The notes: generated by a model from the letters alone, not told the origin. A DNA stretch of 64,000 bases from Acetobacteraceae bacterium (GCA_003506895.1 DNXO01000051.1:47016-111015); one strand, 5' to 3'; positions 8,749 to 18,423 are shown, counted from the first letter of the stretch. Translations and numbers: made by a program.

Positions 8749-9090
8749 ATGAGTGACGCGACTACGTTTAACCCTCATAAAGAGGAGGATGAGGGCTACC
8801 TGGCCGCTGAAGCCGGGCAAGGGCTCGGTAACAATCCCTATCCGTCCGGCACCCTGCGCTACGACGACTGGCGGCGCGGCTGGCGCATCCGGAATGAGGA
8901 AATCCGGCGTCCGATCAAACTGGGCGACGGCCACGGCCAGGACGACGAGGGTTATCTCGCCGCGGCGGCCGGCAAGACCCTGTCGGATAATCCCCATCCG
9001 TCCGGCACCCTGCGCTATGACGACTGGCGCCGCGGCTGGTGTACCCAAACCGCGCTAACCCAGCGCGCGTTGCGGCTGCACAAAGGCTAA
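8749..9090 (+). CDS. Small protein with two tandem RMF-like repeats
   Basis: A 113-residue protein with a strong ribosome-binding site (GGGAGG) before ATG. It contains two copies of a ~31-residue module, at about residues 15-45 and 67-97. Each reads EGYLAA-x-AG, then NP-x-PSGTLRYDDWRRGW. The GY...G...P-P....Y..W..GW pattern resembles ribosome modulation factor and related short proteins, which have only one module. The two copies are near-identical in DNA as well (48 of 51 nt over 8833-8883 versus 8989-9039), indicating a recent internal duplication. Function is unknown; a ribosome- or nucleic-acid-binding stress role is a hypothesis. Confidence 0.75.
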   Translation: MSDATTFNPHKEEDEGYLAAEAGQGLGNNPYPSGTLRYDDWRRGWRIRNEEIRRPIKLGDGHGQDDEGYLAAAAGKTLSDNPHPSGTLRYDDWRRGWCTQTALTQRALRLHKG

Positions 9091-9103
9091 GGCAAACGCC
9101 GTG

Positions 9104-9727
9104 ATGGTTCAGCCGACGATTGGGGCGATCCTGGCGGGCGGCCTCGCGCGGCGGCTGGGCGGCGGGGATAAAACCCTTCGCGGGGTTGGCGGCCGAAGCG
9201 TCTTGACCCGGCTGATCGATCGGCTGACGCCGCGGGTCACGCGCGTGGTCCTGAACGCCAACGACGATCCCGGCCGTTTCGCCTTCCTTGGGTTACCCAT
9301 CGTCGCCGACAGCCTGCCCGATCATCCCGGGCCGCTCGCCGGCGTTCTCGCCGTACTGGAATGGGCGGCGACCGAGGCTCCGGGGATCGCATGGGTTATG
9401 ACGGTTCCCTGCGACACGCCTTTTCTGCCAAGCGATCTGGCCGAGCGTCTGCACGCCGCCCGTATCCGCGATGGCGCGACAATCGTCTGTGCGGCGTCGG
9501 CGGGCCGGACCCATCCGGTGATCGCGTTATGGCCGGTGGCGCTGGCGGCGGCTCTACGCCGGGCGGTTGCCGATGAGGGCATCAGAAGGGTCGGCCAGTT
9601 TACCGGACGTTATCCATGCTCTGTTGTCGATTGGGGAATAGACCCGGTGGACCCGTTCTTCAACGTCAACACCTCTGAAGACCTGGCGGAGGCGGATCGG
9701 CTGGCGACTATTCACCCTGGTTTATGA
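9104..9727 (+). CDS. mobA: Molybdenum cofactor guanylyltransferase MobA
   Basis: A 207-residue nucleotidyltransferase. The N-terminus has the MobA loop ILAGGLARRLGGGDKTL (GTP and Mg binding), followed by the VPCDTPFLP motif with the metal-binding aspartate. It joins GMP to molybdopterin to make the MGD cofactor used by DMSO-reductase-family enzymes. ATG 9104 is chosen over the GTG directly before it. The 3' end overlaps the convergent mobB gene by 16 bp, an unusual tail-to-tail arrangement for two genes that are often in one operon. Confidence 0.9.
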   Translation: MVQPTIGAILAGGLARRLGGGDKTLRGVGGRSVLTRLIDRLTPRVTRVVLNANDDPGRFAFLGLPIVADSLPDHPGPLAGVLAVLEWAATEAPGIAWVMTVPCDTPFLPSDLAERLHAARIRDGATIVCAASAGRTHPVIALWPVALAAALRRAVADEGIRRVGQFTGRYPCSVVDWGIDPVDPFFNVNTSEDLAEADRLATIHPGL

Positions 9728-10224
9728 TCGGCCGCTGTCGCCCGCGCCACCACCAGATCCGCGATCGCCCCGAAATCATCCAGCCGAATCACCGGTATCG
9801 CCGCGCCCTCCACCTCCCCATCGGATGCGATCGCGATGATCGACGGATCCCCGGGATGGAGAAACGGCTTGCCGTTATCGGCCCGATAGACCTCAATTTT
9901 CGGGTGCGGCTCGCGCTTGAAGCCCTCGACGAGCACGAGATCGACCGGGCTCAATCGCGCCAGAAGCGCCGGCAAATCCGGCTCTGCCTCCTCGCGCAGT
10001 TCGTGCATCAGCGCCCATCGGACACCGGAGGAAACCAGCACTTCCGTGGCCCCTGCCTCGCGATGGTGCCAGGAGTCCTTGCCGGGATGGTCGATATCGA
10101 ATCTGTGGTGCGCGTGTTTGATCGTCGAAACGCTGAACCCACGTGCGATGAGCGTCGGAATAAGCCCTTTCAGCAGGGTCGTCTTGCCGGCCCCGCTCCA
10201 CCCCGCCAACCCTATGATTCGCAC
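9712..10224 (-). CDS. mobB: Molybdopterin-guanine dinucleotide biosynthesis protein MobB
   Basis: A 170-residue P-loop protein with the MobB start MRIIGLAGWSGAGKTTLL (Walker A variant at residues 8-16), followed by VSTIKHAHHRFDIDHPGKDS and LVLVEGFKREPHPKIEVYR, all standard MobB signatures. MobB binds GTP and assists MobA in forming MGD, but is not essential in E. coli. It is convergent with mobA and overlaps its last 16 bp. Confidence 0.9.
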   Translation of the reverse strand: MRIIGLAGWSGAGKTTLLKGLIPTLIARGFSVSTIKHAHHRFDIDHPGKDSWHHREAGATEVLVSSGVRWALMHELREEAEPDLPALLARLSPVDLVLVEGFKREPHPKIEVYRADNGKPFLHPGDPSIIAIASDGEVEGAAIPVIRLDDFGAIADLVVARATAADHKPG

Positions 10225-10381
10225 AGGCCGACCGCCATTTTGTCATCGCCTCTGGACATCGAGGAGCTTACCTTTCCTGAATCGGGTCGTGGCGCTTTCC
10301 GGGCGCGCATCGGCTTCGGCGTCGCCAACGGATCGGACCGGGAATCCTATCTCTTCCAGAAATCGGCGCGGTTGCCCAGAC

Positions 10382-10427
10382 GCCTGCCGACTGACAAAAG
10401 AGTCGAAGCTTCGGGCGGCTGGTATGA
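10382..10427 (+). repeat. 46-bp dispersed repeat, copy 1
   Basis: This 46-bp unit matches 52977-53022 at 42 of 46 positions (mismatches at four sites), in the same orientation. It contains GCCGACTGAC and ends TCGGGCGGCTGGTATGA. This copy includes the 10-bp palindrome CGAAGCTTCG. It lies in the 235-bp gap between mobB and yejF, where I see no gene. Confidence 0.72.
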
Positions 10428-10459
10428 GGCATCATGGAATCGATCTCGCCGCCTCGCCG

Positions 10460-12046
10460 CTATGGTTCCGCGTCGAGCCTGAATGCGGCGGCCATCAGCG
10501 CCCGCGTGTAGTCCTGCCGCGGGCGGACAAACATCTCGTCGGCTGGCCCTTCTTCGACCACCCGGCCTTGGCGCAGTACCACGATGCGGTGGGCCAGCGC
10601 CCGCACCACCCGCAGATCGTGACTGATGAAAAGGTAACCGAGCTTATGGTCGGCTTGCAGTTTCTGCAGCAGATCGACGATCTGCGCCTGCACCGACATA
10701 TCCAGCGCGCTGGTCGGTTCGTCCAACACCACAAACCGTGGCTTCAGCACCATCGCTCGGGCAATGGCGATGCGCTGCCGCTGACCACCGCTGAATTCGT
10801 GCGGATAGCGGTCGCCGATATGCGCGGACAGCCCGACCTCTTCCAGGACGGCGGCAACCCGAGCGTCACGCTGTGCGCGGGAGAGGGTCGGTTCATGTAC
10901 CGTCAGGCCCTCGGCCACGATCTCGGTGATCGTCAGGCGCGGCGACAGGCTGCCGAACGGATCCTGGAAAACGATCTGCATATCGGCGCGTAACCGCCGC
11001 AACTTTCGTTTGTCGAGTTCGGCCAGGTCGTTGCCGGCGAAGCGGATGCGGCCCTGGGACTGCACCAGCCGTAGCAGGGCGTAGCCCATCGTGGACTTGC
11101 CCGACCCGCTTTCGCCGACCAGCCCGACGGTTTCGCCCTCGCGAACCACCACATCGACGCCATCGACCGCTCGGACGTGCCCGACCGTCCGGCGCAGGAC
11201 GCCGCGGCGGATCGGGAAATGCACCCGCACATCCGTCCCTTGCATCAAGGTCTCGGCATCCGGGGGCAGTGGCAACGGCCGGCCGCGCGGTTCGGCGGCC
11301 AGCAGCATCCGCGTATAGGGATGGCGCGGGGCGTCAAACACCTCCGCCACCGGGCCGGATTCGACGACTTCGGCGTCCTTCATCACGCAGACGCGGTCGG
11401 CGTAGCGCCGCACGATCGTAAGGTCGTGACTGATCAGCAGCAGCGCCAAACCGCGGGCGGATTTTGCCGCCGCCAGTAGCTTCAAGATCTGGGCCTGGAT
11501 GGTCACGTCGAGAGCGGTCGTCGGCTCATCCGCGATCAGCAACGCGGGATCGTTGGCGAGCGCCATCGCGATCATCACCCGCTGTCGCTGCCCGCCGGAG
11601 AGCTGATGCGGGAATGCGTCGAGGCGCTGCGCCGCGTCGGGAAAGCCCACTTCGTCGAGCAATTCGATAACGCGCGCCCGAGCCGCTTCCGGCGTCACCT
11701 GCCGGTGCAACTGAACCGCCTCGGCGATCTGCTTGCCGATCCGGGTCAGCGGATTCAGGCTGGTCATCGGTTCCTGAAACACCATTCCGGCGGTACCGCC
11801 GCGCAGGCGCCGCAGCAGCGGGTCCTCGGCGCCGATCACGCTCTGCCCATCGATCACGACCTGCCCGCTGCAAGCCGCTCCGGGCGGCAGCAACTGTAGC
11901 AGTGACAGCGCGGTCATCGATTTGCCGGAGCCGCTTTCGCCGACCAGCGCCAACGTCTCGCCCCGGTCCAGCGTAAAGCCGACACGGTTGACCACGACGC
12001 GATCGCCGAAGGCAACGGTCAGGTCGTTGACCGAAACGAGGCTCAT
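10460..12046 (-). CDS. yejF: Peptide/microcin C-type ABC transporter ATP-binding protein YejF
   Basis: A 528-residue protein of two fused ABC ATPase domains. Both have an intact Walker A (GESGSGKS), signatures (LSGGQRQRVMIA and FSGGQRQRIAIA) and Walker B with DEPT. Each domain ends in an oligopeptide-importer extension (HPYTRMLLAAEP in the first). ATG 12046 forms an ATGA overlap with the yejE stop; the longer frame to 12064 is less likely. With yejA, yejB and yejE upstream it forms a complete importer, which in E. coli takes up microcin C and other oligopeptides. Confidence 0.9.
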   Translation of the reverse strand: MSLVSVNDLTVAFGDRVVVNRVGFTLDRGETLALVGESGSGKSMTALSLLQLLPPGAACSGQVVIDGQSVIGAEDPLLRRLRGGTAGMVFQEPMTSLNPLTRIGKQIAEAVQLHRQVTPEAARARVIELLDEVGFPDAAQRLDAFPHQLSGGQRQRVMIAMALANDPALLIADEPTTALDVTIQAQILKLLAAAKSARGLALLLISHDLTIVRRYADRVCVMKDAEVVESGPVAEVFDAPRHPYTRMLLAAEPRGRPLPLPPDAETLMQGTDVRVHFPIRRGVLRRTVGHVRAVDGVDVVVREGETVGLVGESGSGKSTMGYALLRLVQSQGRIRFAGNDLAELDKRKLRRLRADMQIVFQDPFGSLSPRLTITEIVAEGLTVHEPTLSRAQRDARVAAVLEEVGLSAHIGDRYPHEFSGGQRQRIAIARAMVLKPRFVVLDEPTSALDMSVQAQIVDLLQKLQADHKLGYLFISHDLRVVRALAHRIVVLRQGRVVEEGPADEMFVRPRQDYTRALMAAAFRLDAEP

Positions 12047-13086
12047 TTGGGTGCGCCGGTCCATGGGGTCTTGCGCGGGTCGAACGCGTCGCGCACCGCC
12101 TCACCGACGAAAACGAGCAGGGTGAGCAAGCCGCCCAGCACCACGAACGCGGTAATCCCCAGCCAGGGCGCCTGTAGGTTGTTCTTGCCCTGCGAAACAA
12201 GTTCCCCCAGCGAGGGCGACCCCGGCGGCAGACCGAAGCCGAGAAAATCCAGGCTCGCGAGGATGGTGACGGAGCCGGACAGGGTGAACGGCAGGAAGGT
12301 CAATGTGGCGACCATGGCGTTCGGCAGGATATGCCGCCACATCACCGCCGCGTCGGACACGCCCAGGGCGGTGGCCGCGCGGACGTAATCCAGGTTGCGG
12401 CCGCGCAGGAACTCGGCCCGGACCACGCCGGTCAGGTTCATCCAACTGAACAGCAACAGAAAGATCAACAGAATCCAGAAGGTCGGGGTGATGATGCTGC
12501 CGAGGATAATCAGCAAGTAGAGTTGGGGCATTCCGGACCAGATCTCGATGAAGCGCTGGAACAGCAGGTCCACCAGGCCGCCGCGAAAGCCCTGGATGGC
12601 GCCGGCGGCGATACCGATCACCGACGAGATCGCCGTCAGGGTAAAACCGAACAGCACCGAAAGGCGAAATCCGTAGATCACCCTGGCGAGGACGTCGCGT
12701 GCCTGGTCGTCGGTCCCCAGCAGGTTCTTACGATCCGGCGGGGAGGGCGCCGGCGTTGGCAACTGCTTTACCAACGAGTCGTAGCTGTAACGTACGGGCG
12801 GCCAAACCATCCAACCATGGGCGTTGATCGCGGCCTGCACATCCGGCGCGGTATAGTCCGCATCGGTCGGCATGAAATCAGCGCCGAAGGTATCTTCGCT
12901 GTAGTCTTCCAGCACCGGGGCATACCAGTGCCCGTCGAAACGGATCAGCAATGGGCGATCGTTGGCGAGAAACTCCGCGAACAGGGTCACGGTGAACAAC
13001 GCCAGGAAGACCCACAGCGACCAGTAGCCGCGCCTGTGCGCGCGGAAGATCGCCCATCGCCGGCGGTTCAGCGGCGAGACATACAT
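12043..13086 (-). CDS. yejE: Peptide ABC transporter permease YejE
   Basis: A 347-residue membrane protein. After an N-terminal membrane anchor there is a long periplasmic insertion (about residues 45-125) rich in Tyr and Asp, as in YejE. The permease core follows, with TDDQARDVLARVIYGFRLS and the EAA-like segment TALGVSDAAVMWRHILPNA. The start ATG shares one base with the yejB TAA stop, so translation is probably coupled. It forms the inner-membrane channel with YejB. Confidence 0.9.
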   Translation of the reverse strand: MYVSPLNRRRWAIFRAHRRGYWSLWVFLALFTVTLFAEFLANDRPLLIRFDGHWYAPVLEDYSEDTFGADFMPTDADYTAPDVQAAINAHGWMVWPPVRYSYDSLVKQLPTPAPSPPDRKNLLGTDDQARDVLARVIYGFRLSVLFGFTLTAISSVIGIAAGAIQGFRGGLVDLLFQRFIEIWSGMPQLYLLIILGSIITPTFWILLIFLLLFSWMNLTGVVRAEFLRGRNLDYVRAATALGVSDAAVMWRHILPNAMVATLTFLPFTLSGSVTILASLDFLGFGLPPGSPSLGELVSQGKNNLQAPWLGITAFVVLGGLLTLLVFVGEAVRDAFDPRKTPWTGAPK

Positions 13087-14165
13087 TACTGCCTCGCCTC
13101 GAAATCGATGCGGGGATCGACCACGGTGTACAGCAGGTCGCCCACGATCTGCATCAACAGGCCCAGCAGGGTGAACATGTACAGCGTGCCGAACATCACC
13201 GGGTAGTCGCGCCGGATCGCGGACTCGAAGCCTAGCAGGCCAAGGCCGTCGAGCGAGAAGATGATCTCGACCAGCAATGCCGACGAGAACAGAATACTGA
13301 TGAATGCCGAGGGAAACCCGGCGACGATCAGCAGCATCGCGTTGCGGAACACATGCCGATACAGAATCCGCTGCTCACTCGCGCCCTTGGCTCTGGCTGT
13401 CACCACGTATTGCTTGCGGATTTCCTCCAGGAAGCAATTCTTGGTCAGAACGGTCAGGCCCGCGAAGCCGCCGACGACAAGGGCGATGGTCGGCAACACC
13501 ATGTGCCAGAGGTAATCCCCGACGCGGGCTGCAAAGCTCCAGTCTTCGATGCCGGAACCGTGCAATCCGCGCAACGGGAACCACTGCACGAAACTGCCGC
13601 CGGCGAACAGCACCACCAGCAGGATGGCGAACAGGAAGCCCGGCACCGCGTAGCCGATCAGCACCGCGGCGCTGCTGACGACATCGAAGCGGCTGCCGTC
13701 ACGTACCGCCTTGGCGATACCGAGGGGAATCGAAACGAAATACACCAGCAGCGTTGACCACAGACCCAGCGAGATCGAGACCGGCATTTTCTCCTTGATC
13801 AGTTGCAGCACGGACTCGTCGCGAAAGAAGCTGCGTCCCAGGTCGAAGCGCATGTAATCGCGCAGCATCAGCCCGAAACGCTCCAGCGGCGGCTTGTCGA
13901 AACCGAACATCCGCTTGATGTCGGCGATGACGTGCGGGTCCAGGCCACGGGCGCCGCGATAGGTGCCATCGCCGGCCGGCATCGCCTCGGCCGCGCCGGC
14001 CCCGGTGATGCGCCCGGTTACGCCGCCGCCGCCGCCTTTCAGTTCGGCGATCATCTGCTCCACCGGGCCGCCGGGTGCCATCTGCACGACCACGAAGTTG
14101 ATGGCGATGATCCCGAACAGCGTCGGGATGATCAGCAGCAGGCGGCGGAGAAGGTAGGCTGCCAT
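13086..14165 (-). CDS. yejB: Peptide ABC transporter permease YejB
   Basis: A 359-residue membrane protein beginning MAAYLLRRLLLIIPTLFGI, the standard start of DppB/OppB-type permeases. A glycine-rich loop near residues 43-70 and a LGRSFFRDESV segment match YejB. The EAA loop reads ARAKGASEQRILYRHVFRNA. The longest frame extends to 14369 inside yejA and is rejected: ATG 14165 lies 43 nt after the yejA stop and starts the first membrane segment. Confidence 0.9.
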   Translation of the reverse strand: MAAYLLRRLLLIIPTLFGIIAINFVVVQMAPGGPVEQMIAELKGGGGGVTGRITGAGAAEAMPAGDGTYRGARGLDPHVIADIKRMFGFDKPPLERFGLMLRDYMRFDLGRSFFRDESVLQLIKEKMPVSISLGLWSTLLVYFVSIPLGIAKAVRDGSRFDVVSSAAVLIGYAVPGFLFAILLVVLFAGGSFVQWFPLRGLHGSGIEDWSFAARVGDYLWHMVLPTIALVVGGFAGLTVLTKNCFLEEIRKQYVVTARAKGASEQRILYRHVFRNAMLLIVAGFPSAFISILFSSALLVEIIFSLDGLGLLGFESAIRRDYPVMFGTLYMFTLLGLLMQIVGDLLYTVVDPRIDFEARQ

Positions 14166-14208
14166 CAGACCGGCACGCCCCGGCAGGCCGCGCTCCGAGC
14201 GTTCAGGC

Positions 14209-16077
14209 TCACGGGGCGTTCCGCCGGGCAGCGTCGTTGCCGGCAGCCCGAACCGGGTCCAGCCACCAACTGTCGAACGCAAGCCCGGTCCGTACGGGTT
14301 TGTCCGGCCGGCCGAAGCGGTCCCAGTAGGCGACGCGGACGGATTGCAGATACCAGTGCGGCACCACATACCAGCCGGCGAGCAGCACGCGATCCAGCGC
14401 CCGGGTCGCGACGACCAGATGCGCGCGGTCCGGCGCGGACAGGATCTGTTGAACCAGATCGTCGATGACCGGGCTGCAAACCCCCATCATGTTGTATCCG
14501 CCCTCCGGCTTCACGCTGCCGCAGGTCCAGTAGCCGGTTTGTTCGTTGCCGGGGCTTTCGGTTTCACCGATCGTGTCAACGATCATGTCGTAATCGTACG
14601 TATCGGTCAGCCGCTGAAACTGCGCCGGATCGACGGTCCTGACCCTTGCCTCGATGCCCAATCGCGACAGCCATTGCACATACGGCAGGGAGACGCGCTC
14701 AAACGCTGGCTGATCCAGCAGGATTTCGAAGGTGAACGGCTGGCCGTTCGCATCGACCAGCTTGTGGTCGCGCACTTTCCACCCGGCTTGCTCCAGCAGG
14801 GTAAGCGCGGCGCGTAGTCCCTGGCGGTTGTTGCCGGACCCGTCCGTCACCGGCAGTTGGAACGGCGTGGTAAACAATTCGGGCGGCAGTTGGTCGCGAT
14901 ACTTGTCCAACAGTGCTAACTCGTCGCCCTGCGGGATGCCGCTGGAGGCGAGGTCGCTGTTGCTGAAGTAGCTGTTGGTGCGGGTATAGGCGCCATAGAA
15001 CAGATTGGCGTTCGCCCACTCGAAATCGAACGCCAACGCCAACGCGTGCCGCACCCGCACGTCCTTGAACAGCGCTCGGCGGGTATTCATGGCATAGCCC
15101 TGCATGCCAGTCGGCATGTGATGAGGCAGCAATTCCTTCTTCACCAGCCCTTTCTGGACCGCGGGAAAGTCGTAGGCATTGGCCCATTCCTTAGCGATAT
15201 TCTCCTCGCGGAAATCGATCTGCCCGGCCTTGAAGGCCTCCAGCGCCACCGTCCCGTCGCGGAAATATTCGGTGCGCCGTGTGTCGAAATTGGCCAGTCC
15301 CCGCATCACCGGCAGGTCTTTCGACCAGACATCGGGCACCCGCTCCATCGTCAGTGTGCGGCCGAATTCGAATTTGCCGACACGGTAGGGGCCGGAGCCC
15401 AACGGAGGGTCGGTCAGCGGCTTGTCGAACTCTCGCCCGGCCCACCAATGCTTCGGCAGCACCGGCATCTGGCCCAGGATCAGCGGCAATTCGCGGTTGG
15501 TGTTCGTCTTGAAATGGAAGACGACCCGGCGCGGTCCCTCGACCGTCACGGACGCGACATCGCCGTAGTATTGCCGGTAGAATGGCCGTCCTTTCTCCCG
15601 CAGGGTCTCGAATGTCCAGGCGACATCCTCGGCGGTGACGGGCGTGCCGTCGTGGAACCGGGCTTCCGGACGCAGTTCGAACGCCACGCCCATGCGGTCG
15701 GCCGGCAGCTCGATCACCTGCGCCAGCAGGCCATATTCGGTTTCGGCTTCGTCGGCGTTGACCTTCATCAGCGAGTCCCAGACCCGCGTAACGTCCACCG
15801 CTGGCGATCCCCGGACAATGAACGGGTTGAAGCTGTCGAAGGTGCCGATGCTGCTGAGGACGGCCTCACCGCCTTTCGGTGCGTCCGGGTTGACGAAGGG
15901 AAAGAACTTGAAGTCGGGCGGCAGGGACGGGGTGCCCAACATGGAAACGGCGTAGCTGCGCACGGGCGGGGCGACCGCAACACCCGCCTGGGCTGGCGGC
16001 AAAGCGGACTGAGCGTTCCCCGTCGTGATGCCAGCGAGCAGCCAGACTGCCATTCCGAATGTCCAGCTTATGCGCAT
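14209..16077 (-). CDS. yejA: Extracellular peptide-binding protein YejA (SBP family 5)
   Basis: A 622-residue periplasmic protein. The N-terminus MRISWTFGMAVWLLAGITTGNA is a Sec signal peptide. The mature protein has family-5 features: LPPDFKFFPFVNPDAPKGGEA, EDVAWTFETLREKG and LGSGPYRVGKFEFGRT. Its length matches YejA. It is the first gene of the yejABEF run and supplies substrate to the YejB/YejE channel. A 396-bp gap with a perfect 26-bp palindrome separates it from the kinase genes upstream. Confidence 0.9.
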   Translation of the reverse strand: MRISWTFGMAVWLLAGITTGNAQSALPPAQAGVAVAPPVRSYAVSMLGTPSLPPDFKFFPFVNPDAPKGGEAVLSSIGTFDSFNPFIVRGSPAVDVTRVWDSLMKVNADEAETEYGLLAQVIELPADRMGVAFELRPEARFHDGTPVTAEDVAWTFETLREKGRPFYRQYYGDVASVTVEGPRRVVFHFKTNTNRELPLILGQMPVLPKHWWAGREFDKPLTDPPLGSGPYRVGKFEFGRTLTMERVPDVWSKDLPVMRGLANFDTRRTEYFRDGTVALEAFKAGQIDFREENIAKEWANAYDFPAVQKGLVKKELLPHHMPTGMQGYAMNTRRALFKDVRVRHALALAFDFEWANANLFYGAYTRTNSYFSNSDLASSGIPQGDELALLDKYRDQLPPELFTTPFQLPVTDGSGNNRQGLRAALTLLEQAGWKVRDHKLVDANGQPFTFEILLDQPAFERVSLPYVQWLSRLGIEARVRTVDPAQFQRLTDTYDYDMIVDTIGETESPGNEQTGYWTCGSVKPEGGYNMMGVCSPVIDDLVQQILSAPDRAHLVVATRALDRVLLAGWYVVPHWYLQSVRVAYWDRFGRPDKPVRTGLAFDSWWLDPVRAAGNDAARRNAP

Positions 16078-16473
16078 CCAGCAACTCCCGCGTGTGGACC
16101 ATGACGATGGTGACCGCCCTTGTAGTCAGCGGCATCGCCTGCCGCCAAGGTCCTGCGTCGGGCGCCATCGCGTTTCCCCGTTGGTGAAAAGCAGGCCCAA
16201 GACGCCCGGGCCGGGACGAGCGATCGTGGTGCGAGCAATAGCACCGGCATAAAGGACGGTGAATGGGCTCCATTGAGCCCGTTATTCCAACCGTTGCGCC
16301 TTGGTGGGCTTGAGCTCGCCAACCGCATCATAATGGCCCGTGACCGCCCAGACGTCCTACTGCAATGGTTCGACTCGACTCATGGTATTCTCCAGGAACC
16401 AGGACACCGCTTGGTTCGAAGTCGTCAGGCCTGACGACTTCGGGGCGACGTTTGGATCAATGAAGTGTCGGAA
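16078..16473. other. Intergenic region between yejA and the hybrid kinase, no gene seen
   Basis: No convincing coding region on either strand. It should hold the yejA promoter on the minus strand, near 16080-16300, though I cannot place -35/-10 boxes with confidence. The kinase-proximal end contains the perfect palindrome annotated at 16417-16442. Confidence 0.5.
16417..16442. promoter_or_regulatory. Perfect 26-bp palindrome (operator or terminator candidate)
   Basis: CGAAGTCGTCAGG is followed immediately by its exact reverse complement, with no spacer. It lies 31 bp beyond the stop of the kinase gene. A spacer-free palindrome could be a dimeric-regulator operator, or the stem of a terminator with a tight loop. 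No T-tract follows on either strand, which weakens the terminator reading. Confidence 0.55.
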
Positions 16474-18423
16474 CTACTCGGCTGCCGGAACGGACTCCGC
16501 GGCCAGGGCAAGGCGGGCCAAAGCCGGAAGCGATCGCATGCCCGTCTTCTGCATGATCGCCGCGCGGTGGTTCTCTACCGTTCGCTGGCTGATACCAAGG
16601 TCGGCGGCGATATTCTTGCTCGGATGACCGGCCAGAACCATTTCCATGATCTGGCGTTGCCGCGCCGTCAAGGCGGCCATGTGGTTCGCCGCGTCCTGGC
16701 GCCAGGCCGATAGCCTGCCGGAATCCCGCGACTGTTCCAACGCACGATCGACGCAAATCAGCAGTTCGTTGCGACTGATTGGCTTTTCGATGAAATCCAC
16801 TGCGCCGGCCTTCATCGCCTGGACGGCGATCTGCACGTCGCCGCTGCCGGTTATCATGATCGCGGGCAGGGGATGCCCCTCTTTCTGAAGTCGCGCGAGC
16901 AACGCGAGGCCGCTCATGCCCGGCAAGGTGGCATCGACGATCAGGCAGGCCTCCCGCCCCGGTCGATACGATGCCAGAAAATTCTCGCCCGTCGCGAAGT
17001 CTTCAACTTTCCGCCCGTCATCTTCCAGTACGTCGCGGATCGATTCCCGAATGGCATCGTCATTGTCGACCACGAAGATGACCGGTGGCTGATCCTCAGC
17101 GGAACGGGGCGCGCGAACCGGGACCGTGCCGCGCGACTGTGGCAACAACCGTTGCATGGTCTTACCGAGGTCGGCCAACTTCATCGGCTTGGCCAGATGG
17201 ACGCAGTCCGCGAGCGCGATGTTGTTTAAGGCCCCGGTTGATATGTCGCCGGTCAGGATGATTGCCGGCACGGCCCGATGCAGAGCCTCCCGGAGGAGGG
17301 TGACGGCGCGAACACCATCCATACCATGCGGCAGATTATAATCGGCGAGAACCACGTCGGGTCCCACCACCCCTCGTTTAACCAGGTCAAGCGCCACGAT
17401 TCCGTCGGGTGCCGTGGTCACGGCGTGGCCGTCGTCCGTCAGGAAGGTGTCCAGCAGTTCGCGGACATTCGGATCGTCCTCGATCACCAGGATCGCGCCG
17501 GTCTGGTGAGGGGCGCCACCAGGTTCGTCAACGCGGCCTGGCGGATGGATTTGCCCGGCGGGAGCCAGACTGGAGGCTGGGCGGGCCACGTCCACGGAAA
17601 ACACCGAACCCTTGCCTGGCCGCGACCGCACACTAACGGGATGGTCCAACAGCGTACCAAGGCGATGCACGATCGACAGACCCAGTCCCAGGCCACGGCT
17701 GCGCTCCCGCGCGGCATTGTCGATCTGGTGGTATTCCTCAAAAATTGACTCAAGCTCATTCTCGGCGATACCGATGCCGGTATCCCAGATCTCGATCGTC
17801 AGACTGTCCCCGTGCCGGCGGCAGCCGACAAGCACCTTACCGCCCACCGTGTATTTAAGCGCGTTCGCGAGCAGGTTGCGGACCATCTGTTCCAACAGGC
17901 GCGGATCGCTGCGGATCACCAGCGAGCAGGGAACAACCTTGAAGACCAGTCCCTTGGCCTGGGCGTGGTAGGAGAATTCATCGCGCAACTGATTCAGCAG
18001 ATCGCCGATCGGAAAGTCGGTCATCTCGGCATGAACGGTCCCGCTCTCGATCTGGTTGATATCGAGCAGGGCGTTCAACATGCCGGTCATGGCGCCCAAG
18101 GTCTGGTCCAGTCGGCTGACCAGCATGCGGGCTTTGTCGCCTTCGACATTTTTCGCCAGTAATCCCTGCACCAGGGCAAGCGTCTGCAGGGGCTGTCGCA
18201 GATCGTGGCTAGGCGGCCGCCAGGAAGCGGGATTTCGCCGCGTTCGCCTGTTCCGCGTGGCGCTTGGCGACCCCCAGTTCGTCGGAGACCCTACGCCGCT
18301 CCGTGATGTCGGAGAAGGTGATGACAACACCCTCCACGCCATTGTCCTGGGTGCGATAGGGCAGAACGCGGCGATTATAGTACGCGCCATTCCGCGCCTC
18401 GATCTCACGGGAGATGGGTTCAA
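16474..18423 (-). pseudogene. 3' half of a frameshifted hybrid kinase: HisKA-HATPase-REC-REC-LuxR HTH
   Basis: The frame opens at 18423, but its first 71 residues overlap the upstream PAS-encoding frame and look like out-of-frame noise. Real homology starts at codon 72 (SHDLRQPLQTL, the H-box with the phosphorylated His). Next come an ATPase domain with NLLANALKYT, DTGIGI and GLGLGLSIV, then a first REC domain (VIEDD, LADYNLP, AKPM), a second REC domain (VVDND, VDATLPGMSGL, EKPI) and a C-terminal LuxR helix-turn-helix (LTARQRQIMEMV ... ISQRTVENHR). The end resembles FixJ-type regulators. Dropping one base (A at 18211, T on the coding strand) joins it to the CheB-CheR-PAS frame. Without that repair the half lacks a sensible start before the H-box, so it is probably not made as a functional kinase. 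Confidence 0.8.

Noticed and set aside
13086..14369. Long yejB frame starting at 14369
   Set aside because: The first 68 codons lie inside yejA in another frame and have low-complexity content. ATG 14165 begins the membrane protein.
16414..16443. tRNA T-arm (GGTTCGAA-like) sequence
   Set aside because: It is part of the perfect 26-bp palindrome, with no cloverleaf around it.
18200..18220. Programmed ribosomal frameshift in the hybrid kinase
   Set aside because: The local sequence GGCGGCCGCCTAGCC has no slippery heptamer, and no obvious stimulatory stem was seen. A plain one-base insertion or sequencing error explains it.
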